Shown one piece after another: positions 18,327 to 26,508 of a DNA stretch of 64,000 bases (the stretch's first letter is position 1; every line of letters starts with the position of its first letter). The position numbers and the translations under genes were made by a program. This stretch comes from Fictibacillus arsenicus (GTDB taxonomy: Bacteria > Bacillota > Bacilli > Bacillales > Fictibacillaceae). The DNA lies in assembly GCF_001642935.1 (NCBI RefSeq), contig NZ_CP016761.1:1860001-1924000 (forward strand), written 5' to 3'. Under the pieces are notes generated by a model, which saw only the letters and a program-made list of their open reading frames with translations, did not search any database and was not told where the DNA came from.

Positions 18327-18791
18327 ATGTTAAACGAACAAAAAGTAATCATATTTCAATTAAAAGATGAAGAATATGCTGTACCTGTTCAAGAGGTAAA
18401 GTCCATTGAAAGAATGCAGCATATTACAAGGATTCCAAGGACAGTTCCTTTTGTCAAAGGAGTCATTAATTTACGCGGTGTAGTAACTCCTATCATTGAT
18501 CTTCGTTCACGCTTTGATATAGAAGAAACGGATTATACAGATAGCACACGTATCATCATCGTATCAGTAGGAACTATTGAAGCTGGACTTATCGTAGACT
18601 CTGCAAACGATGTTATTGATTTGGAAGCAGATTCAATTGAACCTCCTCCAGAAGTTGTAGGAGGGGTTGATGCTGAATATATACAAGGAGTTGCAAAGAT
18701 AGAGAAACGTCTCCTCATCTTATTAAACCTTACAAAAGTGTTAAATCCCGAAAAGCTTGCTGTGCTTCAACCTTTAGAAAGCGGAAAGTAA
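18327..18791 (+). CDS. cheW: Chemotaxis coupling protein CheW
   Basis: This 154-aa single CheW domain starts at ATG 18327, 8 nt after the AAAGGTGG ribosome site. The in-frame GTG at 18315 falls within that site, so it is unlikely to be the start. Typical motifs are QLKDEEYAVPVQEVKSIE, RIPRTVPFVKGVINLRG and the C-terminal LLILLNLTKVL. CheW links chemoreceptors to CheA P5. It is followed closely by cheC. Confidence 0.95.
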   Translation: MLNEQKVIIFQLKDEEYAVPVQEVKSIERMQHITRIPRTVPFVKGVINLRGVVTPIIDLRSRFDIEETDYTDSTRIIIVSVGTIEAGLIVDSANDVIDLEADSIEPPPEVVGGVDAEYIQGVAKIEKRLLILLNLTKVLNPEKLAVLQPLESGK

Positions 18792-18792
18792 T

Positions 18793-19425
18793 ATGGATTT
18801 TACAAAAATCAATCATATTCATCTAGATATTCTGAGGGAGATCGGCAACATCGGAGCAGGCCATGCAGCAACAGCTTTGTCCACCATGCTGAACAAAGCT
18901 GTTGATATGAAAGTGCCATCTGTAAAAGTTATTTCATTCGAGGAAATCACCGAGATGGTTGGCGGCTCGGAAAATATTGTAGCATCGGTTTTTTTAAGGA
19001 TTGTTGGAGATGCACCAGGATGTATGTTCTTTATGCTGCCTATCGAACAAGCGGAAAAGCTTCTAGGGGACTTATTAGGGGGAGAAGTTGTACAGCTTAC
19101 TGAAGGCCTACACTCAGAGATGACAATTTCTGCTCTGCAGGAAGTAGGGAATATCCTTTCAGGGTCGTACCTTACATCATTTTCGGATTTCACAGGACTC
19201 AGCCTGCAGCCATCTGTTCCGGCAACGAGTATAGATATGGCAGGAGCGATCCTTAGTTTTGGGCTTTTAGAGATATCTGCAGTCAGCGACTTTGCAATTG
19301 TAATAGATACTGCTTTTACAGATATAAAAAGATTGGATGAAGTAAAAGGACACTTTTTCTTATTGCCTGATCCTGAATCATTCGCAAAAATTTTTAATGC
19401 ACTGGGAGTTCCGATGGATGAGTGA
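18793..19425 (+). CDS. cheC: CheY-P phosphatase CheC
   Basis: This 210-aa protein carries both CheC phosphatase helices with the E-x3-N pattern: LREIGNIGAGHAATALS near residue 11 and LQEVGNILSGSYLTSF near 112. CheC dephosphorylates CheY-P and binds CheD to control receptor adaptation. The gene follows cheW after one base and overlaps cheD by 8 nt, a translational pairing common in Bacillus. Confidence 0.95.
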   Translation: MDFTKINHIHLDILREIGNIGAGHAATALSTMLNKAVDMKVPSVKVISFEEITEMVGGSENIVASVFLRIVGDAPGCMFFMLPIEQAEKLLGDLLGGEVVQLTEGLHSEMTISALQEVGNILSGSYLTSFSDFTGLSLQPSVPATSIDMAGAILSFGLLEISAVSDFAIVIDTAFTDIKRLDEVKGHFFLLPDPESFAKIFNALGVPMDE

Positions 19426-19906
19426 AATTATAAAAGTTGGGATAGCGGATATCAACCTCGTATCCCCTCCTGACACAATAAGAACAACAGGGCTTGGTTC
19501 TTGCGTAGGAGTTATTTTATATGATGATGGCAAAAGAATAGCCGGAATGGCACATGTGATGCTGCCTGAATCTGCTTTGATCAAGTCATCTTCCATTAAT
19601 ATAGGAAAATTCGCGGATACCGCTGTAAACGCTCTTTATGACATGCTTATAAAAAAAGGTGCTGCTGCAAAAGGCATTAAAGCGAAAATAGCGGGAGGAG
19701 CCCAAATGTTTCAATTTTCTTCTGGAAGCGAAATGATGAGAATCGGTCCAAGAAATGTCGAAAGTGTAAAGCTTCATCTTAACCATCTTGGTATTCCGCT
19801 TATTGCAAGTGATGTCGGGGGGAACAGCGGGAGAACAATTGAATTCAATCCGTTAAATTCTCAATTGATAATAAAAACAGTAAATAAAGGTACAAAAATT
19901 ATCTAA
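19418..19906 (+). CDS. cheD: Chemoreceptor glutamine deamidase CheD
   Basis: This 162-aa protein has the catalytic cysteine in TTGLGSCVGVILYD (C29) and the catalytic histidine in GMAHVMLP (H46). It deamidates receptor glutamines and is held by CheC until CheY-P rises. I place the start at ATG 19418 (MSEIIKVG), with GGGAG about 10 nt upstream. An in-frame ATG at 19397 would add residues lying deep inside cheC. The overlap with cheC is 8 nt. Confidence 0.93.
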   Translation: MSEIIKVGIADINLVSPPDTIRTTGLGSCVGVILYDDGKRIAGMAHVMLPESALIKSSSINIGKFADTAVNALYDMLIKKGAAAKGIKAKIAGGAQMFQFSSGSEMMRIGPRNVESVKLHLNHLGIPLIASDVGGNSGRTIEFNPLNSQLIIKTVNKGTKII

Positions 19907-19941
19907 GCCGAGAAATCGGTAATAAAACGAGGAGGATTACC

Positions 19942-20706
19942 ATGACGGAGCCATCTTTAGTAGAAGAACAATCTTGCTGGGAAAAGTGGAATACTAGCCG
20001 TGATCGAGAAGCAGGTGATGAATTGCTTCGTGCCTATCTGCCTCTTGTTAACTATCATGTTCAAAGAATATCGGTTGGACTGCCAAAAAGCGTCAATAAA
20101 GATGAACTCCGGTCCCTCGGGATGCTCGGCTTGTATGATGCTTTAAAGAAATTCGAGCCAGAGCGTGATTTGAAATTTGATACTTACGCTTCTTTTCGAA
20201 TCCGAGGAGCAATATTAGATGGTCTTCGAAGAGAAGATTGGCTGCCCCGCAGTCTTCGGGAAAAAACAAAAAAAGTAGAAGCTGCTATAGAAAAGCTTGA
20301 ACAAGAGAATCTTCGTTCTGTAAGTGCGAAAGAAGTTGCTGAAGAACTGGGTCTTTCAGAGAATGATGTTACTACGGTAATGTCTGAAAGCTTCATGGCT
20401 AATGTGTTATCTATTGATGAAGAAAACAAAGAAACTGAAAGCCGGGAAAAAGTAAGCTATACGATAGAAGATAAAAAAGCAATAACTCCTGAAAACAGTT
20501 TGCTTCAGGAAGAACTTCACGTAGAACTTGCACTCGTTATAAAAGAACTATCCGAAAAAGAGCAGCTTGTTGTAAGTTTGTTTTACTTTGAGGAATTAAC
20601 TCTGACTGAAATCGGACAAGTACTCGGTTTATCTACATCAAGAATTTCTCAAATTCATTCTAAAGCACTTTTTAGAATCAGGCAGGTTCTTCAACGATAC
20701 ATGTAA
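19942..20706 (+). CDS. sigD: RNA polymerase sigma factor SigD (FliA)
   Basis: This 254-aa group 3 sigma factor has region 2 (LVNYHVQRISVGLPKSV, then LGMLGLYDALKKFEP and TYASFRIRGAILDGLR), region 3 (VSAKEVAEELGLSENDV) and region 4 (ELSEKEQLVVSLFYFEEL with the helix-turn-helix LTEIGQVLGLSTSRISQIHSK). It drives late flagellar, motility and autolysin genes and is held by FlgM until hook completion. GGAGGA precedes the ATG. Near-terminal position in the operon matches B. subtilis. Confidence 0.96.
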   Translation: MTEPSLVEEQSCWEKWNTSRDREAGDELLRAYLPLVNYHVQRISVGLPKSVNKDELRSLGMLGLYDALKKFEPERDLKFDTYASFRIRGAILDGLRREDWLPRSLREKTKKVEAAIEKLEQENLRSVSAKEVAEELGLSENDVTTVMSESFMANVLSIDEENKETESREKVSYTIEDKKAITPENSLLQEELHVELALVIKELSEKEQLVVSLFYFEELTLTEIGQVLGLSTSRISQIHSKALFRIRQVLQRYM

Positions 20707-20718
20707 GGGGTTAGAGGG

Positions 20719-22086
20719 ATGGATCATTGGTTCAGTATAAAATTATTAGAAAAAGAAACGATAGCTATTCTAGTAAAAAAGAGCGGCGTTGAAATTAATC
20801 CTGAAGAAGTAACCTATGATCTTCTATCTGCCTGGATTAATTCAAAAGGAATCAAGCAAGGAATACTGAGTGAAGTAATTCATGAGATTGCAGAAAATAT
20901 CGTGACCTTTCACTCTCCGGTGGAAATCGCTAAAGGGGTACTGCCTGTTCATGGTGAACCTGCACGATTAATACCTGCTGCAGAGGCGCGTTCATTAATA
21001 AATAATCCGGAAAATGAGAAGATTGATTTTAAACGTCTTTTCACCATTCCGACTGTTACATTCGGACAGCTTATTGCACGGAAACGGGAAGCTTCTGATG
21101 GAACACCTGGTATTACTGTTTTTGGCGAACCTATTCCAGCCAAAAGAGGAAAAGACGTAAAAGTTAAAAATGGAGAGAATTCAGTTTTCAATGAAGAGAA
21201 TTTAGGTGTTTATGCAGCGGCGAGCGGTGAAGTAAGTTACAGATCAAACTGTGTGAATGTTTATCCGGTTTATAAGGTAGACGGCGATCTATCTTTAAAA
21301 ACGGGTCACATTGATTTTGTTGGAAATGTTCATGTTACAGGTGATGTCCCGTCCGGTTTTAAAATTAATGCACAAGGTGATGTGAGAATAGAAGGAGTAG
21401 TTGAAGCAGCAGAAATTGTAGCTGCCGGCAATATTGTAGTGGGCGGCGGGGTTCTCGGTCAAGGCAAAGGATCAATACGCTGCGGAGGAAACTTCACTAG
21501 TCTGTATATTAATCAAGGTAACATTATGGCTGGCGAAAATATTGAAGCAGCTCAATCTATTTTGCACAGTTACTGTGAAGCGGGCAAAAACATCATTTGT
21601 ATAAGTGGAAAAGGAAATATAGCAGGAGGTACATGTATTGCTGAAAACATGATAACTGCTAATGAAATTGGAAATGAGACGTATTCAAAAACGTTGATAT
21701 ATATGAAACTGCAGGAACCGCAACCCAATAATACATTTAGTGGTGATGGAAAAATAAAAGAATTGCAGTTAAATCTTGAAAAATTGCAGCAGCTAAAAGA
21801 TGCTTTAATCAGGCAAGCTGGAAATAGCAACCGATTAGATCAGGCAACGGTCAGCAAAATAGACAATACGATCGATCAAACTTCTGCTAAATTATCAGAA
21901 CTGTATATAGAGAAAACTAATTTTGCTATAAAAGATCAAATTAACTCGTCTCATGTCATTATTAAAGGGACATTGCATCCAAATGTAGAAATCAGTATAG
22001 GAAAATATAAACGAAGAGTTCAGTCTCCATTCCAGTCAGCAAAAGTTTATATGGAAGAGAAAGAAATAATAATAAATTCCTTATAA
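20719..22086 (+). CDS. FapA/DUF342 family protein at the end of the fla/che operon
   Basis: This 455-aa protein has an N-terminal FapA-type domain (to about residue 165; ends PGITVFGEPIPAKRGKDV). A Gly-rich parallel beta-helix follows (about 190-330), with repeats such as GDVRIEGVVEAAEIVAAGNI. Next come a predicted coiled coil (about 335-400) and a short beta-rich tail. No signal peptide or membrane segment is seen. DUF342 proteins are often near flagellar, chemotaxis or polysaccharide genes, but their role is poorly defined. B. subtilis has no DUF342 gene at this site; there sigD is followed by swrB. It probably shares the sigD transcript. Confidence 0.85.
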   Translation: MDHWFSIKLLEKETIAILVKKSGVEINPEEVTYDLLSAWINSKGIKQGILSEVIHEIAENIVTFHSPVEIAKGVLPVHGEPARLIPAAEARSLINNPENEKIDFKRLFTIPTVTFGQLIARKREASDGTPGITVFGEPIPAKRGKDVKVKNGENSVFNEENLGVYAAASGEVSYRSNCVNVYPVYKVDGDLSLKTGHIDFVGNVHVTGDVPSGFKINAQGDVRIEGVVEAAEIVAAGNIVVGGGVLGQGKGSIRCGGNFTSLYINQGNIMAGENIEAAQSILHSYCEAGKNIICISGKGNIAGGTCIAENMITANEIGNETYSKTLIYMKLQEPQPNNTFSGDGKIKELQLNLEKLQQLKDALIRQAGNSNRLDQATVSKIDNTIDQTSAKLSELYIEKTNFAIKDQINSSHVIIKGTLHPNVEISIGKYKRRVQSPFQSAKVYMEEKEIIINSL

Positions 22087-22102
22087 AGAACGGGTGTAGA
22101 AT

Positions 22103-22375
22103 ATGAGCTTGAAATTAATAGAACTTCAAGTAGCAATCCCGCGAACAATGGATGCTGGAAAAAGCGCGATTGATTTAGCACAAAGAGGCATGATTCACCA
22201 AGCGCAACTTTCAGAACAAGATCGTAAAAAACAATTAACTGAATCCAACAAAGTCTCCGCAAAAGAACGAACGGAAAATAGTGTTTTGCATACGGCAGAA
22301 AAGCAAACAAGTAAATCACCCCATATGCATGCAAAGCATCCGTTTAAAGGGCAGGAAATTGATTATTCAGGATAG
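22103..22375 (+). CDS. Hypothetical protein of 90 aa, sigD-distal
   Basis: I do not recognise a named family. The product is small, basic and polar. The first half is MSLKLIELQVAIPRTMDAGKSA-like with alternating hydrophobics and then QRGMIHQAQLSEQDRKKQ. The tail is Ser/Lys/His-rich and low in complexity, ending HPFKGQEIDYSG. No membrane segment or cysteine is present. The conserved-looking head and tail and the 10-17 nt spacing to neighbours suggest a real gene. Co-transcription with the DUF342 and SwrB-like genes suggests a motility-linked role, which is inference. Confidence 0.7.
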   Translation: MSLKLIELQVAIPRTMDAGKSAIDLAQRGMIHQAQLSEQDRKKQLTESNKVSAKERTENSVLHTAEKQTSKSPHMHAKHPFKGQEIDYSG

Positions 22376-22385
22376 GTGAAAAGCT

Positions 22386-22829
22386 GTGAACGGTATTATC
22401 TTTATTAGTCTGTTATTAAATGTTGTCTGTATTTATTTTATATATTTACTTTGGAAAAAGATTGTTGAGAATCATAAAAGTACTGAATCAACAGATCATA
22501 TTGAAGAGCTGCTGGAGCTTTTTTCACAGGAGATGAGATACGAGAATGAGCGGCTGCACAAACTTATCTCTGATTTCAGCAAAAATGAGCAGGATAGATA
22601 TAAAATTCATGAAAAACCAGTTGAAACAGGAATTGAAGCGATAAACAGTTTTGAATTAAATGAAGAAAATAATGAAGAAGATGATGAAGTACATATTGAA
22701 TCAGAAACAAAACCTGATACACATAAGGTGATTATTTTATCAAAGCAAGGTTATAATGCTGAACAAATAGCTAAAATGCTGAATAGAGGAAAAGGTGAAA
22801 TTGAGCTGCTTTTAAAATTTTATGCTTAA
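22386..22829 (+). CDS. swrB: SwrB/YlxL-like membrane protein
   Basis: This 147-aa protein has an N-terminal membrane helix (about residues 2-21), a coiled-coil stretch, an acidic Asn/Glu-rich linker, and a C-terminal helix-turn-helix-like motif (VIILSKQGYNAEQIAKMLNRGKGEIELLLKF). This layout and the position between sigD and rpsB match SwrB (YlxL) of B. subtilis. SwrB promotes FliM/FliY and export-gate maturation in swarming cells. The start is GTG with AGGTGAAAAG upstream. Overall similarity is by layout, so the orthology is likely but not certain. Confidence 0.75.
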   Translation: MNGIIFISLLLNVVCIYFIYLLWKKIVENHKSTESTDHIEELLELFSQEMRYENERLHKLISDFSKNEQDRYKIHEKPVETGIEAINSFELNEENNEEDDEVHIESETKPDTHKVIILSKQGYNAEQIAKMLNRGKGEIELLLKFYA

Positions 22830-22843
22830 CATGCCAAAATGAC

Positions 22844-22873
22844 TTGCAGAAATTACACGAAATATGTTATATT
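22844..22873 (+). promoter_or_regulatory. Sigma-A-type promoter of rpsB
   Basis: TTGCAG (22844-22849) and TATATT (22868-22873) are separated by 18 nt. They lie just after the swrB-like gene, with no clear terminator between, so fla/che read-through into rpsB is also possible. Confidence 0.65.
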
Positions 22874-22905
22874 ATTTCTCGGTGTTAATCACACACGTTT
22901 GCGGA

Positions 22906-22948
22906 TTTGAACAATGTGGTGCTGCTAGAAATGCAGTTATTGTTCAAA
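22906..22948 (+). promoter_or_regulatory. Candidate autoregulatory leader hairpin of rpsB
   Basis: TTTGAACAAT (22906-22915) pairs perfectly with ATTGTTCAAA (22939-22948). Inside is a smaller CTGC/GCAG stem (22922-22925 with 22933-22936) set off by an asymmetric internal loop. It lies in the rpsB 5' leader between promoter and ribosome site. Ribosomal protein S2 is known to autoregulate its mRNA in several bacteria, so an S2-binding leader is a reasonable inference. Confidence 0.5.
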
Positions 22949-22987
22949 GGTGAAACAAACGGAGGAAAAAACCTAGGAGGTGCCATT

Positions 22988-23713
22988 ATGGCAGTAATTT
23001 CAATGAAACAATTGTTAGAAGCTGGTGTACACTTTGGTCATCAGACTCGCCGTTGGAATCCGAAAATGTCTCGTTACATTTTCACAGAAAGAAACGGTAT
23101 CTACATTATCGATCTTCAAAAGACGGTAAAGAAAGTAGAAGAATGCTACAATGTTATGCGTAACATCGCAGCAGACGGCGGAAAGATTCTTTTCGTTGGT
23201 ACTAAAAAGCAAGCTCAAGATTCAGTAAAAGAAGAAGCTGAACGTTCTGACATGTACTACATCAACCAGCGCTGGTTGGGTGGAACATTAACAAACTTCG
23301 GTACGATCCGCAAGCGTATCAACCGTTTAAAGGATCTTGAAAAAATGCAGGAAGACGGTACTTTCGATGTTCTTCCTAAGAAAGAAGTAATCCTTCTTAA
23401 AAAAGAAATGGAACGTCTTGAAAAGTTCCTAGGCGGAATTAAAGAAATGAACAAGCTTCCTGATGCATTATTCGTAGTTGACCCTCGTAAAGAGCGTATT
23501 GCGATTGCTGAAGCTCGTAAATTAAACATTCCGATCATCGCTATTGTTGATACTAACTGTGACCCGGATGAAGTAGATCACGTTATCCCTGGTAACGACG
23601 ATGCTATCCGTGCAGTTAAACTTCTAACTGGAAAAATGGCTGATGCTATCATCGAAGCTAACCAAGGCGGAGAAGAAACAGCAGAAGCAGCTGAAGAAGA
23701 AACAACTGCTTAA
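22988..23713 (+). CDS. rpsB: 30S ribosomal protein S2
   Basis: The protein is 241 aa. It starts [27 protein letters not shown] and contains [17 protein letters not shown] and [21 protein letters not shown], all S2 hallmarks. The tail is Glu/Ala-rich. ATG 22988 follows CCTAGGAGGTGCC; a GTG-initiated upstream extension to 22907 would read through the leader hairpin and is rejected. Codon use is strongly biased, as in highly expressed genes. Confidence 0.98.
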   Translation: MAVISMKQLLEAGVHFGHQTRRWNPKMSRYIFTERNGIYIIDLQKTVKKVEECYNVMRNIAADGGKILFVGTKKQAQDSVKEEAERSDMYYINQRWLGGTLTNFGTIRKRINRLKDLEKMQEDGTFDVLPKKEVILLKKEMERLEKFLGGIKEMNKLPDALFVVDPRKERIAIAEARKLNIPIIAIVDTNCDPDEVDHVIPGNDDAIRAVKLLTGKMADAIIEANQGGEETAEAAEEETTA

Positions 23714-23735
23714 TTAACTAAATGGAATGCTCAAG

Positions 23736-23770
23736 GGTGGTAGAGGGGATGACCCTTTATCACCTTTTTT
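23736..23770 (+). terminator. Intrinsic terminator/attenuator between rpsB and tsf
   Basis: GGTGGTAGAGGG (23736-23747) pairs with CCCTTTATCACC (23753-23764), with two G-U pairs and a 5-nt loop, followed by six T. No separate tsf promoter is obvious in the 40 bases before tsf, so it may act as a partial terminator setting the S2:EF-Ts ratio. Confidence 0.75.
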
Positions 23771-23809
23771 ATGTAAAGTTATTACATATTACACAAGGAG
23801 GCAAAACAC

Positions 23810-24688
23810 ATGGCTATTACAGCTCAAATGGTTAAAGAATTGCGTGAAAAAACTGGCGCAGGTATGATGGATTGTAAAAAAGCACTAACTGAAACAGACG
23901 GAAACATGGAGGCAGCAATCGACTACCTTCGTGAAAAAGGGATCGCGAAAGCTGCTAAAAAAGCTGACCGTATCGCTGCTGAAGGTTTAACTTCAGTAAT
24001 CGTTGACGGTAACAAAGCAGTTATCCTTGAAGTGAACTCTGAAACAGATTTCGTTGCGAAAAACGAAAACTTCAAAAACTTAATCGCTGAACTAGGTAAC
24101 CACTTGTTGGCTACTGAGCCTGCTTCTGTTGAAGATGCATTGGCTTCTGAGTTTAACGGAACTACAGTTAATGATTATATCAACGCTGCAATTGCGAAAA
24201 TTGGAGAAAAACTTACACTCCGTCGCTTCGAAATCTTGAAAAAAGACGAGAATGCTGCATTCGGTGCATACCTTCACATGGGTGGACGCATTGGAGTACT
24301 TTCAGTTGTTGAAGGCACTACGGAAGAGGAAGTTGCTAAAGATGTGTCTATGCACGTAGCAGCAGTAAACCCTAAGTATATCTCTCGTGACGAAGTTAGT
24401 GAAGAAGAAGTAGCACGCGAGCGTAAAGTGTTAACTGAACAAGCACTTAACGAAGGCAAGCCTGAAAACATCGTTGCTAAAATGGTTGAAGGACGTCTTG
24501 GAAAATACTTCGAAGATATTTGCTTAAACGACCAGTCTTTCATTAAAGATCCAGACCAAAAAGTAGGTAAATATGTAGCTTCCAAAGGTGCTACTGTTAA
24601 AGCCTTCGTACGTTTTGAAGTTGGAGAAGGTCTTGAAAAGCGTGAAGACAACTTCGCTGAAGAAGTAATGTCTCAAGTGAAAAAGTAA
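23810..24688 (+). CDS. tsf: Translation elongation factor Ts
   Basis: This 292-aa EF-Ts has an N-terminal UBA-like domain ([19 protein letters not shown]), the core motif [12 protein letters not shown] (about residues 76-87) and a C-terminal [21 protein letters not shown]. It exchanges GDP for GTP on EF-Tu. AAGGAGG precedes the ATG by about 8 nt. It shows the codon bias of highly expressed genes. It follows rpsB across a terminator-like hairpin and is itself followed by a strong terminator. Confidence 0.98.
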   Translation: MAITAQMVKELREKTGAGMMDCKKALTETDGNMEAAIDYLREKGIAKAAKKADRIAAEGLTSVIVDGNKAVILEVNSETDFVAKNENFKNLIAELGNHLLATEPASVEDALASEFNGTTVNDYINAAIAKIGEKLTLRRFEILKKDENAAFGAYLHMGGRIGVLSVVEGTTEEEVAKDVSMHVAAVNPKYISRDEVSEEEVARERKVLTEQALNEGKPENIVAKMVEGRLGKYFEDICLNDQSFIKDPDQKVGKYVASKGATVKAFVRFEVGEGLEKREDNFAEEVMSQVKK

Positions 24689-24701
24689 GCACAATGATTA
24701 A

Positions 24702-24734
24702 AAAGAGGGGAGCACGTTGTGTTCCTCTTTTTTT
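24702..24734 (+). terminator. Intrinsic terminator after tsf
   Basis: A GC-rich hairpin with arms around AAGAGGGGAGCAC and GTGTTCCTCTT (some G-U pairs, 3-nt loop) is followed by a run of seven T. It ends the rpsB-tsf unit, and the dispersed repeat begins about 25 bases later. Confidence 0.85.
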
Positions 24735-24758
24735 ACAGAAATAACCTTGGATAATTAA

Positions 24759-24987
24759 GGTTTTATCTATTCTAAAGAGATTTGTTGCTTTTAATCATTA
24801 CTTTAAAAGACTTCATTTATTGGTTGATTGAAGTGTAAGGTGCGAGACTCCTGCGGGACGAGCGGTCAGGTGAGACACTTTAAGGCGCAAAGCGGCAAGT
24901 GGCTCACCGTACGCCCCGCGGAAAGCGAGCGCCTGAAACGGAAATCAACCACTTTCAAAAGCAACAAAGAGTACGAAAATTACAGCC
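24759..24987 (+). repeat. Dispersed structured intergenic repeat, copy A (short form)
   Basis: The core runs from GGTTGATTGAAGTG (24822) through GACTCCTGCGGGACGAGC to CGCCCCGCGGAAAGCGAGC and GAAATCAACC (24943-24952). GGTTGATT and AATCAACC form an outer inverted repeat. GGTGAG...CTCACC forms an inner hairpin. Flanks hold a perfect 12-nt inverted pair (TTTGTTGCTTTT at 24781; AAAAGCAACAAA at 24957), and the ends read AAGG...AGCCTT. The same core recurs at 32293-32500(-), 42241-42512, 49618-49690 (half), 54804-55096(-) and 60587-60886. It fills the tsf-pyrH gap and has no convincing ORF. Confidence 0.85.
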
Positions 24988-25024
24988 TTAATTAAATACA
25001 TTTTTTTAGGTGATGGAGGGACAA

Positions 25025-25750
25025 ATGACTACTTCAAAATATAAACGAGTTGTCTTGAAACTTAGCGGAGAAGCGCTAGCTGGTGAACAAACATCTGGAA
25101 TCGATCCAAAAATTGTTCAATCCATAGCTGAGCAAGTGAAAGAAATTGTAGAATTAGATGTAGAAGTTGCTGTTGTTGTAGGCGGTGGAAACCTATGGCG
25201 CGGTAAAACAGGCAGCGAGATGGGTATGGATCGTGCGTCTGCAGATTACATGGGCATGCTTGCTACTGTGATGAATTCATTGGCTCTTCAAGACAGTCTT
25301 GAAAATATCGGGGTTCAAACAAGAGTACAAACATCTATTGAAATGCGACAGGTTGCAGAACCTTATATCAGAAGAAAAGCCATTCGTCACCTTGAAAAAA
25401 AGCGAGTAGTTATTTTTGCTGCAGGAACGGGTAATCCTTATTTCTCTACAGATACTACAGCAGCACTTAGAGCGGCTGAGATCGAAGCGGAAGTTATTTT
25501 GATGGCTAAGAATAATGTTGATGGTGTTTATTCAGCTGATCCAAAACTGGATGAAAATGCGGTTAAATATACAACGTTATCATATCTTGACCTGTTAAAA
25601 GACGGATTAGCCGTGATGGATACAACAGCTTCTTCTTTATGTATGGACAATGATATTCCTTTAGTTGTCTTCTCGATCATGGAAGAAGGAAATATTAAGC
25701 GTGCTGTCGCAGGTGAAAAAATTGGAACGGTTATAAGGGGGAAAAACTAA
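25025..25750 (+). CDS. pyrH: Uridylate kinase
   Basis: This 241-aa bacterial UMP kinase of the amino-acid-kinase fold has [44 protein letters not shown] and [13 protein letters not shown]. It converts UMP to UDP. ATG 25025 follows GATGGAGGGA; the GTG at 25010 would absorb that ribosome site. The frr start follows directly after its stop. It lies downstream of repeat copy A, in whose right flank any promoter would have to sit; I see no clear one. Confidence 0.97.
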   Translation: MTTSKYKRVVLKLSGEALAGEQTSGIDPKIVQSIAEQVKEIVELDVEVAVVVGGGNLWRGKTGSEMGMDRASADYMGMLATVMNSLALQDSLENIGVQTRVQTSIEMRQVAEPYIRRKAIRHLEKKRVVIFAAGTGNPYFSTDTTAALRAAEIEAEVILMAKNNVDGVYSADPKLDENAVKYTTLSYLDLLKDGLAVMDTTASSLCMDNDIPLVVFSIMEEGNIKRAVAGEKIGTVIRGKN

Positions 25751-26308
25751 ATGGCTAAAGAAGTTTTAACTCAAGCTGAAGAAAAGATGCAAAAAGCAAT
25801 CGGAGCACTAAGACGTGAATACTCTACTCTTCGTGCAGGAAGAGCAAATCCTTCATTATTAGACAGAGTGCAGGTTGATTATTATGGAACACCAACTCCA
25901 ATCAATCAATTAGCGGGTGTAACTACTCCAGAAGCAAGACTTTTAGTTATCCAGCCTTATGATAAAACGGCAATGGGTGATATCGAAAAGGCGATTTTGA
26001 AGTCTGATCTAGGTCTTACTCCTTCAAACGATGGTCAAGTGATTCGTATCGCTATTCCGGCGCTTACTGAAGAAAGAAGAAAAGAATTAGTTAAATTAGT
26101 TAAGAAATTTGCAGAAGAAGCAAAAGTGGCACTCCGCAATATTCGCCGTGATGCGAACGATGATTTGAAGAAGCTTGAAAAAGAAGCTGAAATCACTGAA
26201 GATGAACTTCGCCGCTACAACGATGACGTTCAAAAGCTTACTGACAAGTTTACGGCTGAGGTTGACTCTGTAAGTTCAAATAAAGAAAAAGAAATCATGG
26301 AAGTATAA
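25751..26308 (+). CDS. frr: Ribosome recycling factor
   Basis: This 185-aa RRF has the conserved [29 protein letters not shown] region (residues ~27-55) and a long helical C-terminus ([17 protein letters not shown]... [13 protein letters not shown]). With EF-G it splits post-termination ribosomes. The start abuts the pyrH stop, so the two are translationally linked, and AAGGGGGAAAAAC within the pyrH end serves as ribosome site. Confidence 0.98.
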   Translation: MAKEVLTQAEEKMQKAIGALRREYSTLRAGRANPSLLDRVQVDYYGTPTPINQLAGVTTPEARLLVIQPYDKTAMGDIEKAILKSDLGLTPSNDGQVIRIAIPALTEERRKELVKLVKKFAEEAKVALRNIRRDANDDLKKLEKEAEITEDELRRYNDDVQKLTDKFTAEVDSVSSNKEKEIMEV

Positions 26309-26331
26309 AGCTTTTCCATGTACAATTAAAT

Positions 26332-26362
26332 AAAAAAAGCCCTCTATAAAGGGGGCTTTTTT
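26332..26362 (+). terminator. Intrinsic terminator after frr
   Basis: AAAAAAGCCC and GGGCTTTTTT arms flank a short loop, with the T-run contained in the 3' arm. It ends the pyrH-frr unit. Confidence 0.85.
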
Positions 26363-26508
26363 ATTAGACAATATCAACGCTGCCGCAGGAACTACGGATT
26401 CCTGGCTAATTGTTGATTTCAGCAATAAAAGAGATCCTGACCGGCTGAATGCATTATTATAATAGCCGCTGGTTTCTTTATGAAGTCTGGAAAGATGGAG
26501 GCTTATAC

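Noticed and set aside
22907-22987. N-terminal extension of S2 from a GTG at 22907
   Set aside because: It would translate the leader hairpin, and the normal S2 start at 22988 has a strong ribosome site.
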